Below are positions 1 to 42,560 of a DNA stretch of 64,000 nucleotides, piece by piece. The notes below the pieces were generated by a model. That model was not told the origin of the DNA. It saw nothing but the letters and a program-made list of their open reading frames with translations, and ran no database searches. Position numbers and translations under genes: made by a program. Numbering within the stretch: position 1 is the stretch's first letter; each line of letters begins with the position of its first letter. Where the stretch lies: assembly GCA_030159075.1 (NCBI GenBank), contig BROG01000079.1, forward strand, positions 72,501 through 136,500. The letters are read 5' to 3'. Source of the stretch: Atrina japonica. Taxonomy: Eukaryota > Mollusca > Bivalvia > Pterioida > Pinnidae.

Positions 1-782
1 TATGCCATTAAGAATATCAAGCGATCAAAGAATACTTTTTATGTTTTTATTTAACTTTTAAGTATACATAGTTTTTTTCCGCTAGTAGGCCCTATATATA
101 GCCATAGCTATATATAGCGGAATCAACAACAGAATTAAATATTTCTACTGGATTAATTATGCAGCGTTAGAATAACATCTAATCTGTTTAAATGTGGATT
201 GAATTAAAACTGACGAGGAAGGTCATTATAAAGAAATATTACACAAACCAGCATATACATATAAGTTCGTGCTGTTTTGATACGCTTAAAGTATGCGTTT
301 CCTCTGGTAGATTATATATACTAGTATATATCTGTTCTACATTTAAAGTTTTAGATCTGTTTGATTTTCATTATATCGTTTAGTCTTTAAATTATAGTGA
401 GAAGAAAAAGAAAAGTCCAATTAAATTACTTGTACGATCACATCAAACGAGCGCCTTTAGCAATTTGTTTTTACTGACCAACACGATCACTCTCCTATGT
501 ATACCTAGTTTGTTAGGTCATGCGTGTCACCATTAAATATTAACTACTGTCTGTCAATACATTTATATATATATCCCAGTTGTATCTTGCATCCTTTACA
601 ATAGACAGGAGATCTGACATGTCTTAGTCATCTTTAGCCAACGTTTTATATCCTACACGTTCTAGTGATCAAACCTAATGTTATATACTGTAAGTGGTTA
701 AACCGGATACTACGAGGAAATTATTATTATATGAATACATGGCCATATATTTGTGGTGGATAAATACATTTGAATTCATTTA
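1..782. other. AT-rich 5' flank, no gene seen
   Basis: No ORF with recognisable protein similarity is visible. The stretch holds short palindromic AT motifs, for example CTATATATAG repeated in inverted form near 90-118. It lies directly upstream of the first ATG of the RRM-like gene and so may hold its promoter and 5' UTR, but no convincing TATA box or initiator could be fixed. Confidence 0.4.
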
Positions 783-4939
<4,157 letters not shown>

Positions 4940-5133
4940 CTGGATTTGATGATACCAGCACTATACATGGATCAGCAGTGATATGATTACATTCATTAAC
5001 GCTTAAATAGGATCTTATCTTATACATGAATTGGTAACAAAACTAAAAACAGGCTGTTAAGAGAAAGTACCAGAAGATAACAATTTCGTTTGTAAATTGA
5101 ACGGAAAATGATAAGAATGAAATATTATTACAC

Positions 5134-5137
<4 letters not shown>

Positions 5138-5188
<51 letters not shown>
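5138..5188. repeat. (AG)n microsatellite
   Basis: Pure GA dinucleotide run on the + strand in the convergent spacer. Confidence 0.95.
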
Positions 5189-5192
<4 letters not shown>

Positions 5193-5260
5193 TATTATAT
5201 GGACATATGTGTATATGTTAAAATTCCAATTTTTAGCATGAGAGTGTACTCACTTAATAT

Positions 5261-5266
<6 letters not shown>

Positions 5267-5341
<75 letters not shown>
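5267..5341. repeat. (AT)n microsatellite
   Basis: Pure AT dinucleotide run in the convergent spacer. Confidence 0.95.
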
Positions 5342-5343
<2 letters not shown>

Positions 5344-5424
5344 AACAGCATATATGTTAAATACTGCAGATACTCTGATATTAAAACAGAAAATAGATTT
5401 TTTGTATTTCTTCCATTGACCAAT

Positions 5425-5427
<3 letters not shown>

Positions 5428-5488
<61 letters not shown>
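5428..5488. repeat. (AG)n microsatellite
   Basis: Second pure GA run, same orientation as the one at 5138-5188. Confidence 0.95.
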
Positions 5489-5490
<2 letters not shown>

Positions 5491-5702
5491 TTTGTAACTT
5501 TAATGTTTAATGCTGTTCTTATTTTATTCTGTTTGTCAGCGAATAAAAATGTGGAAATGCAAAATGTAGTATGTTCATTGTAAGTTGTGAAATTAGTTCT
5601 CGTGACTTAGGATAAAGGATTCTAAGCCAAATACCATTTCATAGATATGCATTTCGATAATTAAATAAAATTGACAACATAATACCAGACTTTATACATG
5701 TA

Positions 5703-5708
5703 TTTATT
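5703..5708 (-). terminator. Putative poly(A) signal of the multicopper oxidase gene
   Basis: AATAAA on the minus strand, about 120 nt downstream of the TAA stop at 5830-5832. The position is plausible for a short 3' UTR; there is no transcript evidence. Confidence 0.45.
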
Positions 5709-5829
5709 GGATTAACAACATCGTAGAAATAATGGATACATTTATGTAATATACATTCAGAGTTAACATAGATAATAAAAAAAAGTTCAGTTCACATAGT
5801 CTATATCGTTTGACGATTTTCAGTAAAAT

Positions 5830-30444
<24,615 letters not shown>

Positions 30445-31754
30445 AGTGTATGTATGGTTCTCTGGTGGTTTTACGTATTTACCTGTACAACACCACCGTG
30501 ATCTCTCTATAAAGTACTGATATCGTTTAATCTATAGATAGTAGATCCGTAATTACTAATGATTGGTTATCATATTTATTCGATTTCATATTAATATTTA
30601 TTATCGTAATGTATTTCACATTGGCAAAATGTGTGTGCTTTGCTTTCTCTGAACGTTTTAGTGCGTGTTGCGCTGGGTGTTTTGTGAGCGAAATTCAATG
30701 TCCGTGTAAACGTTTGCACATGCATTTGCGAATAAGAAAATCGAGAGGACGATTACAATGTGTAAATGAAATTTGTATTTGGTTAAAGGGAAAATCTAAT
30801 GACTTTTTAAAATAAAAATAGCAAGAAAATTGTAATCGAGCCAGATGAGTCGAAAGATATTTTTAGTATCAGCTTGATTTGCAATCATTTTAGTAAAATT
30901 TGTATTCTTTAAATTTCTAAATAATCCATTAAATAATCTATTATCAAATATACTTTCACCACCAGCCATTTGATAATTTTTAAGATTTCAATTAATTTAC
31001 AGGAAAAATATAGAAAATATAATGAAATGGACATCAAAATTACATTTATTGATAATGAAGTCCAGAAATAAATACTTTTATTTAAAATGAATGTTCTAAA
31101 ATCATTTTTACACCAGAATACTTCACTGAAAATTGTAGATTAAAAAGAAAGAAATGTAATTATTATTTACTTTATTTTTAAACATAATACATTGACACGT
31201 GCGGATATTATCAGTAAACCTATATTGGAAATTCACATTGCATTTACAGATAACAAAAAATGTTTAAATATCATTTTGTATATCATTGTATATATACAGG
31301 GCGTTTCAAACAAGTGTTCACACTTCAAATATCTATAATTACGATAGACACGTGATAGTTAATAAAAAATGAAAATTCATTAGAAAAAAATAATAATTGA
31401 AGATTGATGATTAAATAAACCCAAAACCTCTGAGGCCAAAACTTATTTTATGACGTCATCGATGACATCATCATAAATTAGCATTATTTGGTTTTACTAC
31501 CAAAATGGAACCTTCATTTCGATGTTGTTAAATTTTATCTTTAGTAAACTTGTCCAAATTATATTGATGACTTAAAACAGTCAATAAGGATGAAATCGGA
31601 AGGATTCCATTTGATACACGTGAAAATGTGATACGAAACATCCTGGACAGGTTACAGTTAGTGGTAAAGAAAACGATCGACATTTGGAATATGTAATGGA
31701 AAAAACTTACGTTTAACTGGTAAATTGCAATAATGTTAATAGTATAAAATATCA
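30445..31754. other. Upstream region of the oxidase gene, no gene seen
   Basis: AT-rich with no credible coding frame. The oxidase promoter and 5' UTR should lie just above 30444. A minus-strand CCAAT-like motif occurs near 30560, but a core promoter cannot be fixed. An untranslated upstream exon is possible. Confidence 0.4.
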
Positions 31755-31925
31755 TATACCAAAGTATAAATCTTCAGGATGTCCAGAATACATATACAAA
31801 TCTGGTAATATTGGATGAACACGGACCTCTGGAAATCCAGAGGTGGGATCAGGTGCCATGGATGAGTAAGCATCCCCCTTGACCGGTCACACCCGCCGTG
31901 AGTCAACAGTCAAATTTAGATAAAA
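31755..31925 (+). repeat. Dispersed repeat B copy
   Basis: ATACCAAAGTATAAATCTTC, GGTGGGATCAGGTGCCATGG and TTGACCGGTCACACCCGCC. This is the best preserved copy of family B in the window. Confidence 0.75.
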
Positions 31926-32277
31926 TAGGTGAGAAAGAAATCCTCGTCACTATTGCTACAGATGACTCAACATCCGCTATCGAATATTTCATTTAGTGAG
32001 CAGAGTAATCTCACACAGATAGAAAGAATGTCTATCCTATCAGTTTCTCAGATAATTGCTTGAAGTTAATTTTAGATACTTTGTACTGTGGAAATGTCAC
32101 TGTCATTTGTTTTCAATAAATAATGTAAATTAAAAAAAAAAACTCTGGATCTCCGTGACCGAATCATCATCATTTCAACCGTGAGGCTTTGCATATCTTT
32201 AATTTAAAAGACTTTCGCCTTCTTTCAACGGCCAAAATTTTTTTTTTGAATTTTGGCGTAGAATACAATAAATTGAT

Positions 32278-32500
32278 ACAAATATTATCAACGATACCAA
32301 AGTTACAGTTTTACAAAGGAGTTCAAAACAAATGTTCAAGACGATCGTATCTGTCAATAAGACTTAATCGGTGGGCTCGATTTTAATATAGATATATTCC
32401 CGACAAAAAACGTGATATCATACAAGGTCGAATTATAAATGTAAACGTATTGCCAATTCCGTCTAAGATTACCCACTGTAAAAAAATTATTTTTGGAAAA
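32278..32500 (+). repeat. Dispersed repeat A copy
   Basis: ACGATACCAAAGTTACAG, AAGACGATCGTATCTGTC, ATATCATACAAGGTCG and ACCCACTGTAAAAAA match the left border of the AT tract along its length, without any AT expansion. Confidence 0.7.
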
Positions 32501-33544
32501 ATGAACTATGATATACAAATTGTTTAATTAAATACTTGTATAACCATGGGTGGGTTACGCACAAAAGAAAAAAAATCAACTACCGCTAACGGGAAACTTT
32601 TAGATAACAAACTATTATTTGGCGTTTTCGATCTGGTTGGGCGAAAATAAACAGTAGCTAAAATTTCCATGTACTCAATTAACCCTTTCACCACTGGCGA
32701 CCGGTATATAAAAGTCCATACACCCTGGACAACACATTGTCTGTGTTAACGGCATATCAATAGATAATCAAATACCCGAAACCAATCATAATCTCGTGTT
32801 CGGTCGATAAAACTTCCTGAAACAGTTTCAAGACTATTTACATTCTCGCCTTGGTTTTATTCCTTGTTTTATACAAGAGATGAGCCCAGTCTGCTGAATA
32901 GGTGCTCGTGCAGGGGATTATTTTAGATGAATACGATTTAAATGATGACTGAGTGAGAAAATGGCATTAAAAACCCCGAAAGTGAAAATGAAAGTGCTTA
33001 TAACAGATCTAAATAAAATCATAAATTTAAATTCATAGAATTTTCATATCTTGGTGTAATGACCTATGGGACCCCAGGATGGAAGTTCTGTCAACCACGG
33101 GCCACCAGGTTTCAAAGGATAAAAACATTTTTTTATGATTAAAACTCTATAATTTGAAGTTGTCTAAAATTATTGTATGAGTTTATGTTACTCGTCGATC
33201 TATTTATTTCCTTTTGTTGATTTTAAGTACAGTTCAAGGTAAATAACGTTTGTTGCTATTTTTGGTCATTACAATCAATATCTCAATGATGAGATAGTGA
33301 TGATGGTTATCGAAATGCAATGATTTCTCATTGTGTACGTGACAAGTGTATCCTTTTCTGCAAATGACATATACTCATGGGGGCCTATGTGCAGTTTTTC
33401 ATGTTATAGCTCCATTCATGGACCAGCATTTCGTATAATTGATTTAGAAAATGAGGTCTTTGTACATACAACACGTCGACTTGTTATAACTCTCGTTACA
33501 ATTAAACGTTTAAAACGAAAGTAAATTCTGTTAACATATTACGA

Positions 33545-33600
33545 AGCATTTTAAATATTATACACATAACACCAAAGTTATAGTTTGGCCAAAAAATAAA
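33545..33600 (+). repeat. Dispersed repeat A, head fragment
   Basis: ATTATACACATAACACCAAAGTTATAG matches the first part of family A (as at 17827); the rest is lost. Confidence 0.45.
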
Positions 33601-33639
33601 CCAGACTGTGACTTAATAAAAAAGCAAATTGACTACTGG

Positions 33640-33970
33640 ACAATTAGGGATCCCCGAAAAAAATACAGAAAGGGGATCAGGAAGTATGAAAAATAAGCAT
33701 TCTCTGACCACTAGGCAGAACGAAAACTATGAAAAAGTGTAATAGAAATATGTGGTCTTATGGGACTGTATAAATCCAAAATAATGCGTGTGTGTATGTG
33801 TATGTATGTGTGTGTGCATGCGTATTGGGTGTGTATGTGTATGTTCTGATTGACTTCATTCTAGGTTAATTGGTAAAAGTACACAGATAAACGAAATATA
33901 CACAAACATCGTCTTGTGATTTGATATCGCTCACACGACATCGCAATATACATAACTCAGATAACCTTAG

Positions 33971-34001
<31 letters not shown>

Positions 34002-34554
34002 GGTCCTGAGTTGGTATCTAGCGCCATGGAGGAATAAGCATTCCCTGCCGACCGGTCTGATCTGCCGTGAGTCCTTGGTAAAAAATAAAATGAAATGATA
34101 TAAAAATCTCAGATACCAAAGTATTAGTCGTGAGGGTTTAGGAGGCAATATAAAAATCTAGTTAACGCTGGACAAACACGGACCTTTGATGATCAAGAGG
34201 TGGGATCAAGTGTCATGGAGGAGTAAATATCACTGGTTGACCAGTCATACCCGCCATTAGTTCACAGTCAAATTTATATGAAAGAAATGACATTTAAATC
34301 ATTGCCAAATTCTGTGTAGACGAAACAATAACAACTATCAAACAGGTAACTCAACATTTCATTTGGTGAAACATAGTAATTGCAAACAAGAACATTATAT
34401 CGACCATAAAATTTGAAAAATGTTAACATAATATTGAAAGCGATTTATGATATTCCTGCGACAATAACTTATCAGTTATTAGTATGTCCTTATATATGAA
34501 ATGTTCATATTTAAATTTAACAGAACGAATGCCCGGTATCTTGGTATCTTGGTG

Positions 34555-34596
<42 letters not shown>

Positions 34597-35000
34597 AATG
34601 ACTGGTGAGCAGCTGTTTGGTTCTTTCATTTTACCAGTTGTTCGTGTTTGCCTTCTTCTTTTAATTTTGTCTTTTCCTTTAGTTTGTTGTTAGTTTTCAT
34701 ATTTCAAAACCTCAAGGCCTCATTATGAAATCGGTTTATCTATAAAGTATGTGATCTCTCTAAATATATTTTCAGAAACTATTACATAATATTTATTGTG
34801 TAATGCATTACTCATAGTTCGATTATCCAGTAGGTACACGTGTATGTTTTATCAATTTAACGTAACAAATGCACCGACTCCCCAGTGCAATGAGTGCTGC
34901 TACATTCAGAAGCTATGCCTAACCCGGGTATGACAAACCTAATGAAAAAAAGAAACTGGGATATCTGCAGATAATATAAATTAGTCAATCATCTAGTTTG
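33640..35000. repeat. Cluster of dispersed repeat B copies and short SSRs
   Basis: A full B copy lies at 34113-34285 (GTGGGATCAAGTGTCATGG, TTGACCAGTCATACCCGCC). A 3' part lies at about 34005-34085 (GCCGACCGGTCTGATCTGCC) after an (AAT)n run. A weak remnant lies near 33655-33730. An (AT)n run is at 34556-34592. Confidence 0.65.
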
Positions 35001-35095
35001 AACTGGAGCAAACTGCAAAATCAGCTAAGGTTCCAGCAGGACTCGAGCCCGCGGTGATCAGAGATGAGAGGCTCCATGGTCTAACTACGGAGGCT
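35001..35095 (-). mobile_element. tRNA-derived SINE, family 2, partial copy
   Basis: TCAGCTAAGGTTCCAGCAGG ACTCGAGCCC and GGTCTAACTACGGAGGCTC read in reverse give a tRNA-Leu/Ser-like head. Confidence 0.6.
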
Positions 35096-36290
35096 CTTTC
35101 TTTGTTTGAAAATGATCTTTATCTTAATTACTTGTTGGGCTGAATGCAACCACTTTAATTTACAAACTACATGTATACACTTTCGTCAATTATTTGTACG
35201 CATGTGTTAAATAGCTTATAAAATTCACTGTAATGCTACAGCTTCCTTTCATGCGAGTCTTTGTTGGTTTGGGGTGCAATTGCCAGGAGATTTTACAATT
35301 GTTTGAGTCATTCCATGTTAATAAGTATAATCAAATACTCAGACTTTTAGACAATAGAGAACATACAACGAAATAGATGCCTTTTGAAGTAATTCCTAAA
35401 CCTAAGATTCAGTGTTTAAACTTCAGAAAACAAAATCACCGTACATACAAAATATAATTTGATTTTGTTATCAAATCGGTATCTATCTGTTGTGATGATC
35501 GTTCATATGAACAGTTATCCAATGTATGGATATGACAAATGGTTCCATGGGAAATTACCATTCTGTCAGCATCGATGGTCGTTGTTGTAAACGTACCATA
35601 TATCCCATGGAACGCAATGTTATATCAAGAGGAAAAGTAAAGGGCAAATGTGTTATTGTAACACAGTCTCTAATTTTCAAATCAAGTAAATGACAAAGTA
35701 TGTAGGAAGTCTGTTAAGTGTAATCTAATTGAGGAAGATTTTCTACTAACAAATGTGTAATTTAATATTTAGATACTTTGCTGATACTCCATGGGTGAAC
35801 TAGTAGTACATCGATGAATTCTACACTACAACAACAGATAAAACAACACACACACACACACACACACAGAGATATATATATATATATATAGTGTTAAAAT
35901 CAATGTATATGTATGGTTTAGTGGGGGCCCGTTTCGTATGGTAGCTGAGTTGTTTCTACCTTTCTACTCGAAATGACATTTAGTACTTTTCATTTGGGTA
36001 CCTTTTTGGGTTGTTCCGCATCCGAAAGTACCAGATTTTTTTTCTTAAAGTTCGAAATTTTTTTTTTTTTAATTGGTGACCTTATCATATTATTGTGATG
36101 AACCGTAACATAATGGAACAACCAAGTGACCCCATAGCATATTTCATTAGATCCTTCATACGAAATATCAGAAAATATAAGCATACACAGGTCAGATTTT
36201 GTACTAAATAAAATCGTGCATTTTACTCTCAAATAGTATTTTTTCCAATTTTTTGTTGTTTATCAGGTAAATGTTAACCATGAACTTTAC
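35096..36290. other. Non-coding intergenic DNA
   Basis: No supported gene. It contains a short (AC)n-(AT)n run near 35847-35890 and a short inverted pair around GGTTCCATGGGA/TCCCATGGAACG near 35542 and 35610. Confidence 0.5.
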
Positions 36291-36295
36291 ACTGT

Positions 36296-36515
36296 CATAG
36301 GGGGCAAAAGTCAGGTCCTATTCCCAATGCCAAAAACATGCATTTTTCCAAATCTGCAGACGGAATTACCAAACTGAAGTCAAATGACAATGGATTTGAA
36401 GAGATTCTTATATTTTCAAACAGTTTTGTGCAATTTTTTGATTTCCAATTTTCAATACAATGTTGCTAAAAAAGGCACAGGCCCCATTCCCAAAAGAATG
36501 TGGAAAATACCTGAT
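36296..36515 (+). repeat. Dispersed repeat D copy
   Basis: GGATTTGAAGAGATTCTTAT, CAATGTTGCTAAAAA and GGCCCCATTCCCAAAAGAAT align with 50635-50850. A shorter relative is near 52375-52490. Confidence 0.65.
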
Positions 36516-36805
36516 GACTTAACAAAATTTAGTAAAATGGCCTCCCGATTGTTTCAGCCCAAAAGGCATCGTATGCATGATTGTTCCTTTGATTGATGTG
36601 TATTATATATCAATATTTGAACTGAAATAGCAAACTTCGATCACAAATCTCCTCTCTAAAAACATAAAAAACACAGAAAAATGAAATACATTGGTTTTAT
36701 TTAATGTCTTCTGGTAGCCTGACTGACCTGAATTGCTTAGTTACAGAAACAAAAGGTACAAAGTGAAGTACATATATAACAGAAAAAACACAACATGATA
36801 ACAGT

Positions 36806-37077
36806 TTAGTAGTATAGATCCTTTCACAATAACTGCGTTCCTACTAATTTCACTTGTGCACATGCACTTCCGAGTGGCATCAAGTTTTGTGCTCAAAACA
36901 TTTATAGCCATGTGATTAGTACCAATTAAAGACCAATTGTTCCCTGTGTATGATTTAAATTTCATTGGGTATGATTTGTGTCGAGTACAAAACTTCTTGT
37001 TACCACTCGGAAGTGATAAGTGCGCAGGTGAGATTAGTAGCATTGCCAACGCAGTTATTGTGGAAGGGTCTACTAAT
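36806..37077. mobile_element. Fold-back MITE, ~270 bp
   Basis: The left arm (TTTCACAATAACTGCGTT ... CACTTCCGAGTGG) is inverted at the right (CCACTCGGAAGTG ... AACGCAGTTATTGTGG). Arms are about 90 bp with roughly 85% match by eye. Confidence 0.75.
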
Positions 37078-37576
37078 TTAAAATGCCCTGTATGCCAATT
37101 ATTATAAACGCAGATAACAGAAGTACTAAAATACTCATTAACTTAATAATGCAGATGAAAAAAAAAATAAGAAAAAATAATCAAAAGAATATATTATATT
37201 TATCACATTTTATCGTATTTAAGCTAACAAATTCACATGAATATGTAACCGCCTTAATTTTGCAAACCCATGCCCATCATATATTGATATAAAACTTAAA
37301 AGTTAGTTAAGTTTATGTTTTGTTTACACATATATACGGCTTTTCCAATTCCTGGTTACTAATGGTTACGCATTCCCTGGAATTCATGTGGACTTGCAAC
37401 ATTTTTGGTATGAGTATATTTGCACCACTACAACATTTGCAAATACATGAAATAGCTATGTCGATAGCAGGAAAGTTTACAGAAAGATCGCTATATTTCG
37501 TATCTGCAAATGCTACTAATACATGTGAAAGGTTGGTGGTGAATTCAAGTAACTGCTGTTTACCCGTATCTATCTG

Positions 37577-37693
<117 letters not shown>

Positions 37694-37789
37694 CATACAC
37701 TCAAGAACAGAACTTTCCATGGCTGACACCACAAAAGTATCATGTCCATATCATAACAATATTGGATTTCATGGTTGTAATTTTTAACG

Positions 37790-38640
37790 ATTATAGTGCA
37801 GACCTGTTTACCCTTATGGAATTCTGTCAGTATTTTTAGTTGATTTGTCAGAATTTTGGGGCCCTTGTTAATATTTAGATACTAAGTGGTGTTTTGCTGC
37901 CAATACTGGATTGTTAAATAACGCACCAATAAATATCCATACACATGTATGTAGTGTTGGATTCTTCTATTATATGTACCAGTGTTTACCCATAAATATG
38001 GTGGTTTAGTATGGAGATATAGGAGGATGTTATGATACGTAACACTGGATAGCTTTAACTCATCAACCCTGAAAAAATGGACTCTTCTATAAATCAATGA
38101 CTTGGTTCAGTCCAAATGTGTCTTTAGGGGTGAATGAGTTGATTGTAGTGTGTTGTTGTAAGAAGTGGGATGGTATCAAAAACATATATGCAAGGTGTTC
38201 GAGTTGGATTTTACGCCAGTAAACTTTCACTTTTTACATTAAAAGTCATATTGACATACACATGGTCCCACTTCTATGTTTTTTTCACATAAGACATAGC
38301 TATAATGGCGTCGCTACTATATTAACTAAAAGTAAGGCATCATGATGTGGTGTTTTGGTATCAAAATAGACAATTTATAAATATATCTGACACTGGTTTA
38401 CAAACATTTCATGTAAGGCCATTATTAGACATTTATTTGGCAAATCAGACTAAAACATTTAGGTCAGGGCATTTTAGGTTGTTAGGTACGGTCACATCAA
38501 ACAATTTCTTTTTTAAATATTTATCTAAATTTATCTATTTTTGGCTTTGATGTTGAAACAGGATCACTGTTCATTTAATCAGATGTTAAATCAATTTTTC
38601 CTTATGTTTCCTTATGTTTCACAGTCAGAAAAATGATTTG
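37790..38640. other. Non-coding intergenic DNA with a diverged short TIR segment
   Basis: 38055-38140 (CATCAACCCT ... AGGGGTGAATGAGTTG) resembles 47600-47690 and, loosely, the TTAACCCTTTCA elements. No gene is seen. Confidence 0.4.
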
Positions 38641-38885
38641 ATTTCATTTGGAATAGTGCTTTACCATGCACTCAACAATGGTTGGTTATGGTGGCAGTTA
38701 ACTTTTTAATGGTGGAGGAGAGAACCCATGTACCATGTTACCCTGGAAGAGACTACCGCCCACCACAAGTAAATGGGCAAACTTTCTCACAAAATTCAGC
38801 TAAGGATCCAGCAGGGCTTACACTTGCACTGACCAGTAGTGAGAGACTTCATGGTTCAAAGCGCAGAGGTCCCCCGTCAAAAAGT
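38640..38885 (-). mobile_element. tRNA-derived SINE, family 2, near-complete copy
   Basis: On the minus strand it carries ACCATGAAGTCTCTCACTAC, the body AACTTTTTAATGGTGG (reverse sense) and the 3' end TTGTTGAGTGCATGGTAAAG. Matches 42835-43078. Confidence 0.75.
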
Positions 38886-39090
38886 TAAAATGCTGTAAAT
38901 CACAATGAAAGTACAGCTGACATAGATACACACAAAATAACTTAGATCTTACCTAAATAACGATGATAAATAAACAAAATTAATAACAAAATTCAGCAAA
39001 AGGAAATCGACTCTCTTACACCTATATGTAAGACATAACAATTACGATTTTACACAGAAATAAAAAAAAATATAAATGACTATTAATTAA

Positions 39091-39259
39091 TACAGTGGAA
39101 TCTATCTTGAGAGTCCTACCTATACATCTGCCATTGAAATGTGGTGTCTCGAAAGAGGTTTTATTGAAAGGAATATTTAACTGAGTGGTTACCAGAATGT
39201 GGTGTCATAAGACAGATGGTTGTTTATGAGAGTGGTCTCTCAAGACAAGTTTCACTATA
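39091..39259. mobile_element. CAGTG-type (pogo/Tigger-like) MITE, diverged
   Basis: Left end TACAGTGGAATCTATCTTGA; right end CTCAAGACAAGTTTCACTATA is the approximate inverse. Flanked by TA. Confidence 0.5.
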
Positions 39260-39977
39260 GCACAATCAACAATGATATATAAGAAGTTTGAAAGTAAAAT
39301 GAAGGTGAAACACTGAAAAATCGAAACCGAGTCCATTAGAATACGACAAATTGGATATAAAAATGGTCTCAACATGAAGAACAATTGCGACTTCAGAAAT
39401 ATATATGACAGGATAATTAAGATACAATACAAAACATGATATGCATTAATATTATGTAAAACCACGATTACTGAGCAAACACAACACTACTGAATGGTTA
39501 CAGCTCAAGCATACGCCAAAGCACTTCAGCAATAGTATTAAAAATCGGACAGGAACTGCTTATGAATGAAAACCATAACATACAGTATGATCGAACTGTG
39601 AAGAAAAACATCAATAATTTGAGTTTCAAGGTGAAAGGTAAAAACTGAAGGCAAACAAGATGTGTTGTTGATACACAAATAACCCCAGTCCCAACTTAAA
39701 CTTTATATGTAAGCGGGACAGAATTACGATCAGACAGACAGACAGACAGATGGATGATCCAAACACTACATGCCCCGGTGAACCTTTCACGCAAAGGGTA
39801 TAAAATAAAAATGACAGAATTAGTGAAATTATGTTATTGTGTTTTATCATCAAGTGGAGTTAAAAAGAGATATATCAAATAGTTTTCTCAAAACAACCCT
39901 AGACGCAACAGCTACATTAAAATGTTGACGAACAAAATAATGGGAGTTTTTTCTATTTATAGATGGGTATACTCCAA

Positions 39978-40232
39978 ATCACCTATTCTGGCGGGGCAGA
40001 GTTACCTTTTGATTATCATACAGATGATTCTACTCACTTTCTGGTTATGCCAAGCTGCACGTAAAAAAACGTTTTATTCCTCAATGGATATTCTCTTATG
40101 TGACAAGTAGGAACGATTACTCTTGCCCGTGTAATTTTAATATTATGCTTTGATACCTAAAATTAAACTTGTCCAGGTCAAGAAAGTGTTCATGAGACAC
40201 CAACCTGCCAGGTTATATGGTCAATTTGGCCA
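39978..40232 (+). repeat. Dispersed repeat C copy
   Basis: GGCGGGGCAGAGTTACCTTT, GATGATTCTACTCACTTTCT, CGTTTTATTCCTCAATGGAT and CTTGCCCGTGTAATTTTAAT match 9838-10165. Confidence 0.75.
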
Positions 40233-42500
40233 AGAATATAGCATAATAGTGAATGTTTATCAATAAAGTAAGAAAATGGAACATATTGAGAAAACAAATG
40301 GTTACAAGATATTAAAAAATTGCACTTGTGATAGGAATACATGATCAACAATGGAAAGACATTTTAACTTTTGTGTAATACCCTTGTGCAATAACCTGTC
40401 TCTTCATTAAGACAACAAACAAGAGAAATACAATATGAAAATATAAGCTTTGATTCTAGAAGAGAAATCCTCAAAATCAACATTTGTAAATTGAAAGAAT
40501 TAAAGGTGTATTTTCATCAATTTTGATTCAATTTCATTCATGATTTGTTTTTTTCATAAAATGGCTTCTATTTACTGGTAATAAAAATCATTTGTCGCAT
40601 CTCCTTAAATATTTAATCCCAAATTTAGCACTCATTGTTTGTAATAAATTTTGATATCTGAATCAATTTCAACATCAGGCAGCTTGTGGTGCCCAAGGGT
40701 AGAATATATTAAGGACCTTTGAGGAGCTCTTGCTCTAACTTTTGTAATACCCAATGTAATAATCTAATTAAAAAAAATGTGTATTAAATTTTGCTCAAAT
40801 ACACTTTTTCTATAATAACTTGTAGGAATATAATTTTGGTGGGTAAATAACTTGTAATATTATCTAAGTATTTCATCTAAAGATCATTGAAACTAAACTG
40901 AAATTGTTTTCATCAAGTTATTGAACTATTTTGATAAAGTTAAAATCACATTTTAGACAAAATCCCTACTGTTAATGCACTATCTGCAATACAGGCTGCG
41001 CAAAACCCTCAGAGTAAATACAGAACAGCAACATAAATACTAGGACATGACACATATACGAGAGAAAATTTCAAAGGCGATTTCTAGAAAATATTAATTT
41101 GTTCATTTTGATATAAAAATATTAACCATTTACAGCATTTTTGCCTTTCAGATGTATTTTTCTTAAACACAGTGAAATTTGAGAGAAAATAGATATATTT
41201 TGATTCAAAATGATACAATAAAATGCATCTATTTATTGTTTTAGCATCTTGATTAAAAATACAACCTTAACTGGATATGGGAAATAATGTATCATAATTA
41301 CCAATGGTTTTACTCTTAGCTAAGTTAGTAATTTAGTTCTACCATGTAATAAAATTACACTTTCTTAGTATTTTCACAGAAATTTGATAGGTGAGGAATA
41401 TTTTGGTTCTCTCTTATTTAAGATTTGTACAATTATCAGGGATGAGAACATTGAATGGGGAGGTCAAAGATTTAACATTGTGGTAACAATTTGAAAAAAA
41501 AAAAGTATATCATTCTGGATGAAAATTCTCATCCCTGAGAAATACATAAGACAACAAGAAAACAATGGCCACGTCTTAAAATGTCCATTCATAAAAATAG
41601 ATAACCATCAATTAAATAACTTATTACAAAAAAACAACAACAATAACAAAACATATGTTGTACAAAACTAACATAACATCATCAATACTTTATTTTCAAG
41701 CACATATAGATTTCTTACATATATATATATATATATTTAGATATACACAGTGGAATCTCATCATGTCAAAATCGGATGATTCAGTCTTGATTTTATGGAT
41801 AGATCAATTTGTTAATTATCCGCAATAAACTGATATATCAGTTATGGCTGTAACAATTTGGCCAAAGTAAAACCATACATATGGGTTTCAGTGAGCAGTA
41901 TTTTTGGAGAGTTATTCCCCTTTGACAGCCACATTGATAAGTTTTTTTTCCCTTAAGCAACCCATTTGTATTGAATATTATTAGTGAAAGGGACATCATA
42001 ATTTTCACCAAAAGTTTCTGTTTACTTAGATTAATGAAGACCAGAAATTATACATAATTCTGTCTAAAATTTCTTTTTTCAAACTATCTATTCACAAGAA
42101 TACTTCATTTAACTTGTTGATTTATCAAGGGAAATATATTATGCTGCCAAACAATATGCTTTCCAAAGGGAAATAACTATTGCAAAATACTGCTTACGGA
42201 TACCCATCTAATGCCATAAACAGAGAAAGCAATAAAAAAAACTGTAATTCGGCAACAAGAATATAATCAGTAAAAACAACGGTATGTTTTTGGTGACATT
42301 TTTGTATAACAAAATTACATCAAAATGGTAGAACTATGACAAATACGTCAATAAAAAAAGAACAAATAAAAATGAATATATTAATATAAAAATACAAACA
42401 AACAAAATTATAAATACCAGACTGTAAAAAACAAGCAGATGATACCAGAAGAATTCATCCCTTTGCCCATGTCAATTTTTATACCCTAGTTCCCCTCTAC

Positions 42501-42506
<6 letters not shown>
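40233..42506. other. AT-rich intergenic DNA without gene
   Basis: No credible ORF. One half-element starting CAGTGGAATCTCATCATGTC at 41747 resembles the CAGTG-type MITE at 48426. Confidence 0.45.

Positions 42507-42557
<51 letters not shown>
42505..42557. repeat. Poly(A) tract, ~53 bp
   Basis: Uninterrupted A run with no recognisable retroelement 3' end just before it; it could be a retroposon tail or a slippage product. Confidence 0.9.

Positions 42558-42560
<3 letters not shown>

Larger units (their letters stand above)
4940..5829. other. Convergent intergenic spacer with microsatellites
   Basis: This is the spacer between the stop codons of the RRM-like gene (+) and the multicopper oxidase gene (-). 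It contains two (AG)n tracts and one (AT)n tract. A possible + strand AATAAA lies near 5542, and a - strand AATAAA at 5703-5708, about 120 nt past the oxidase stop. No further gene is visible. Confidence 0.7.
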
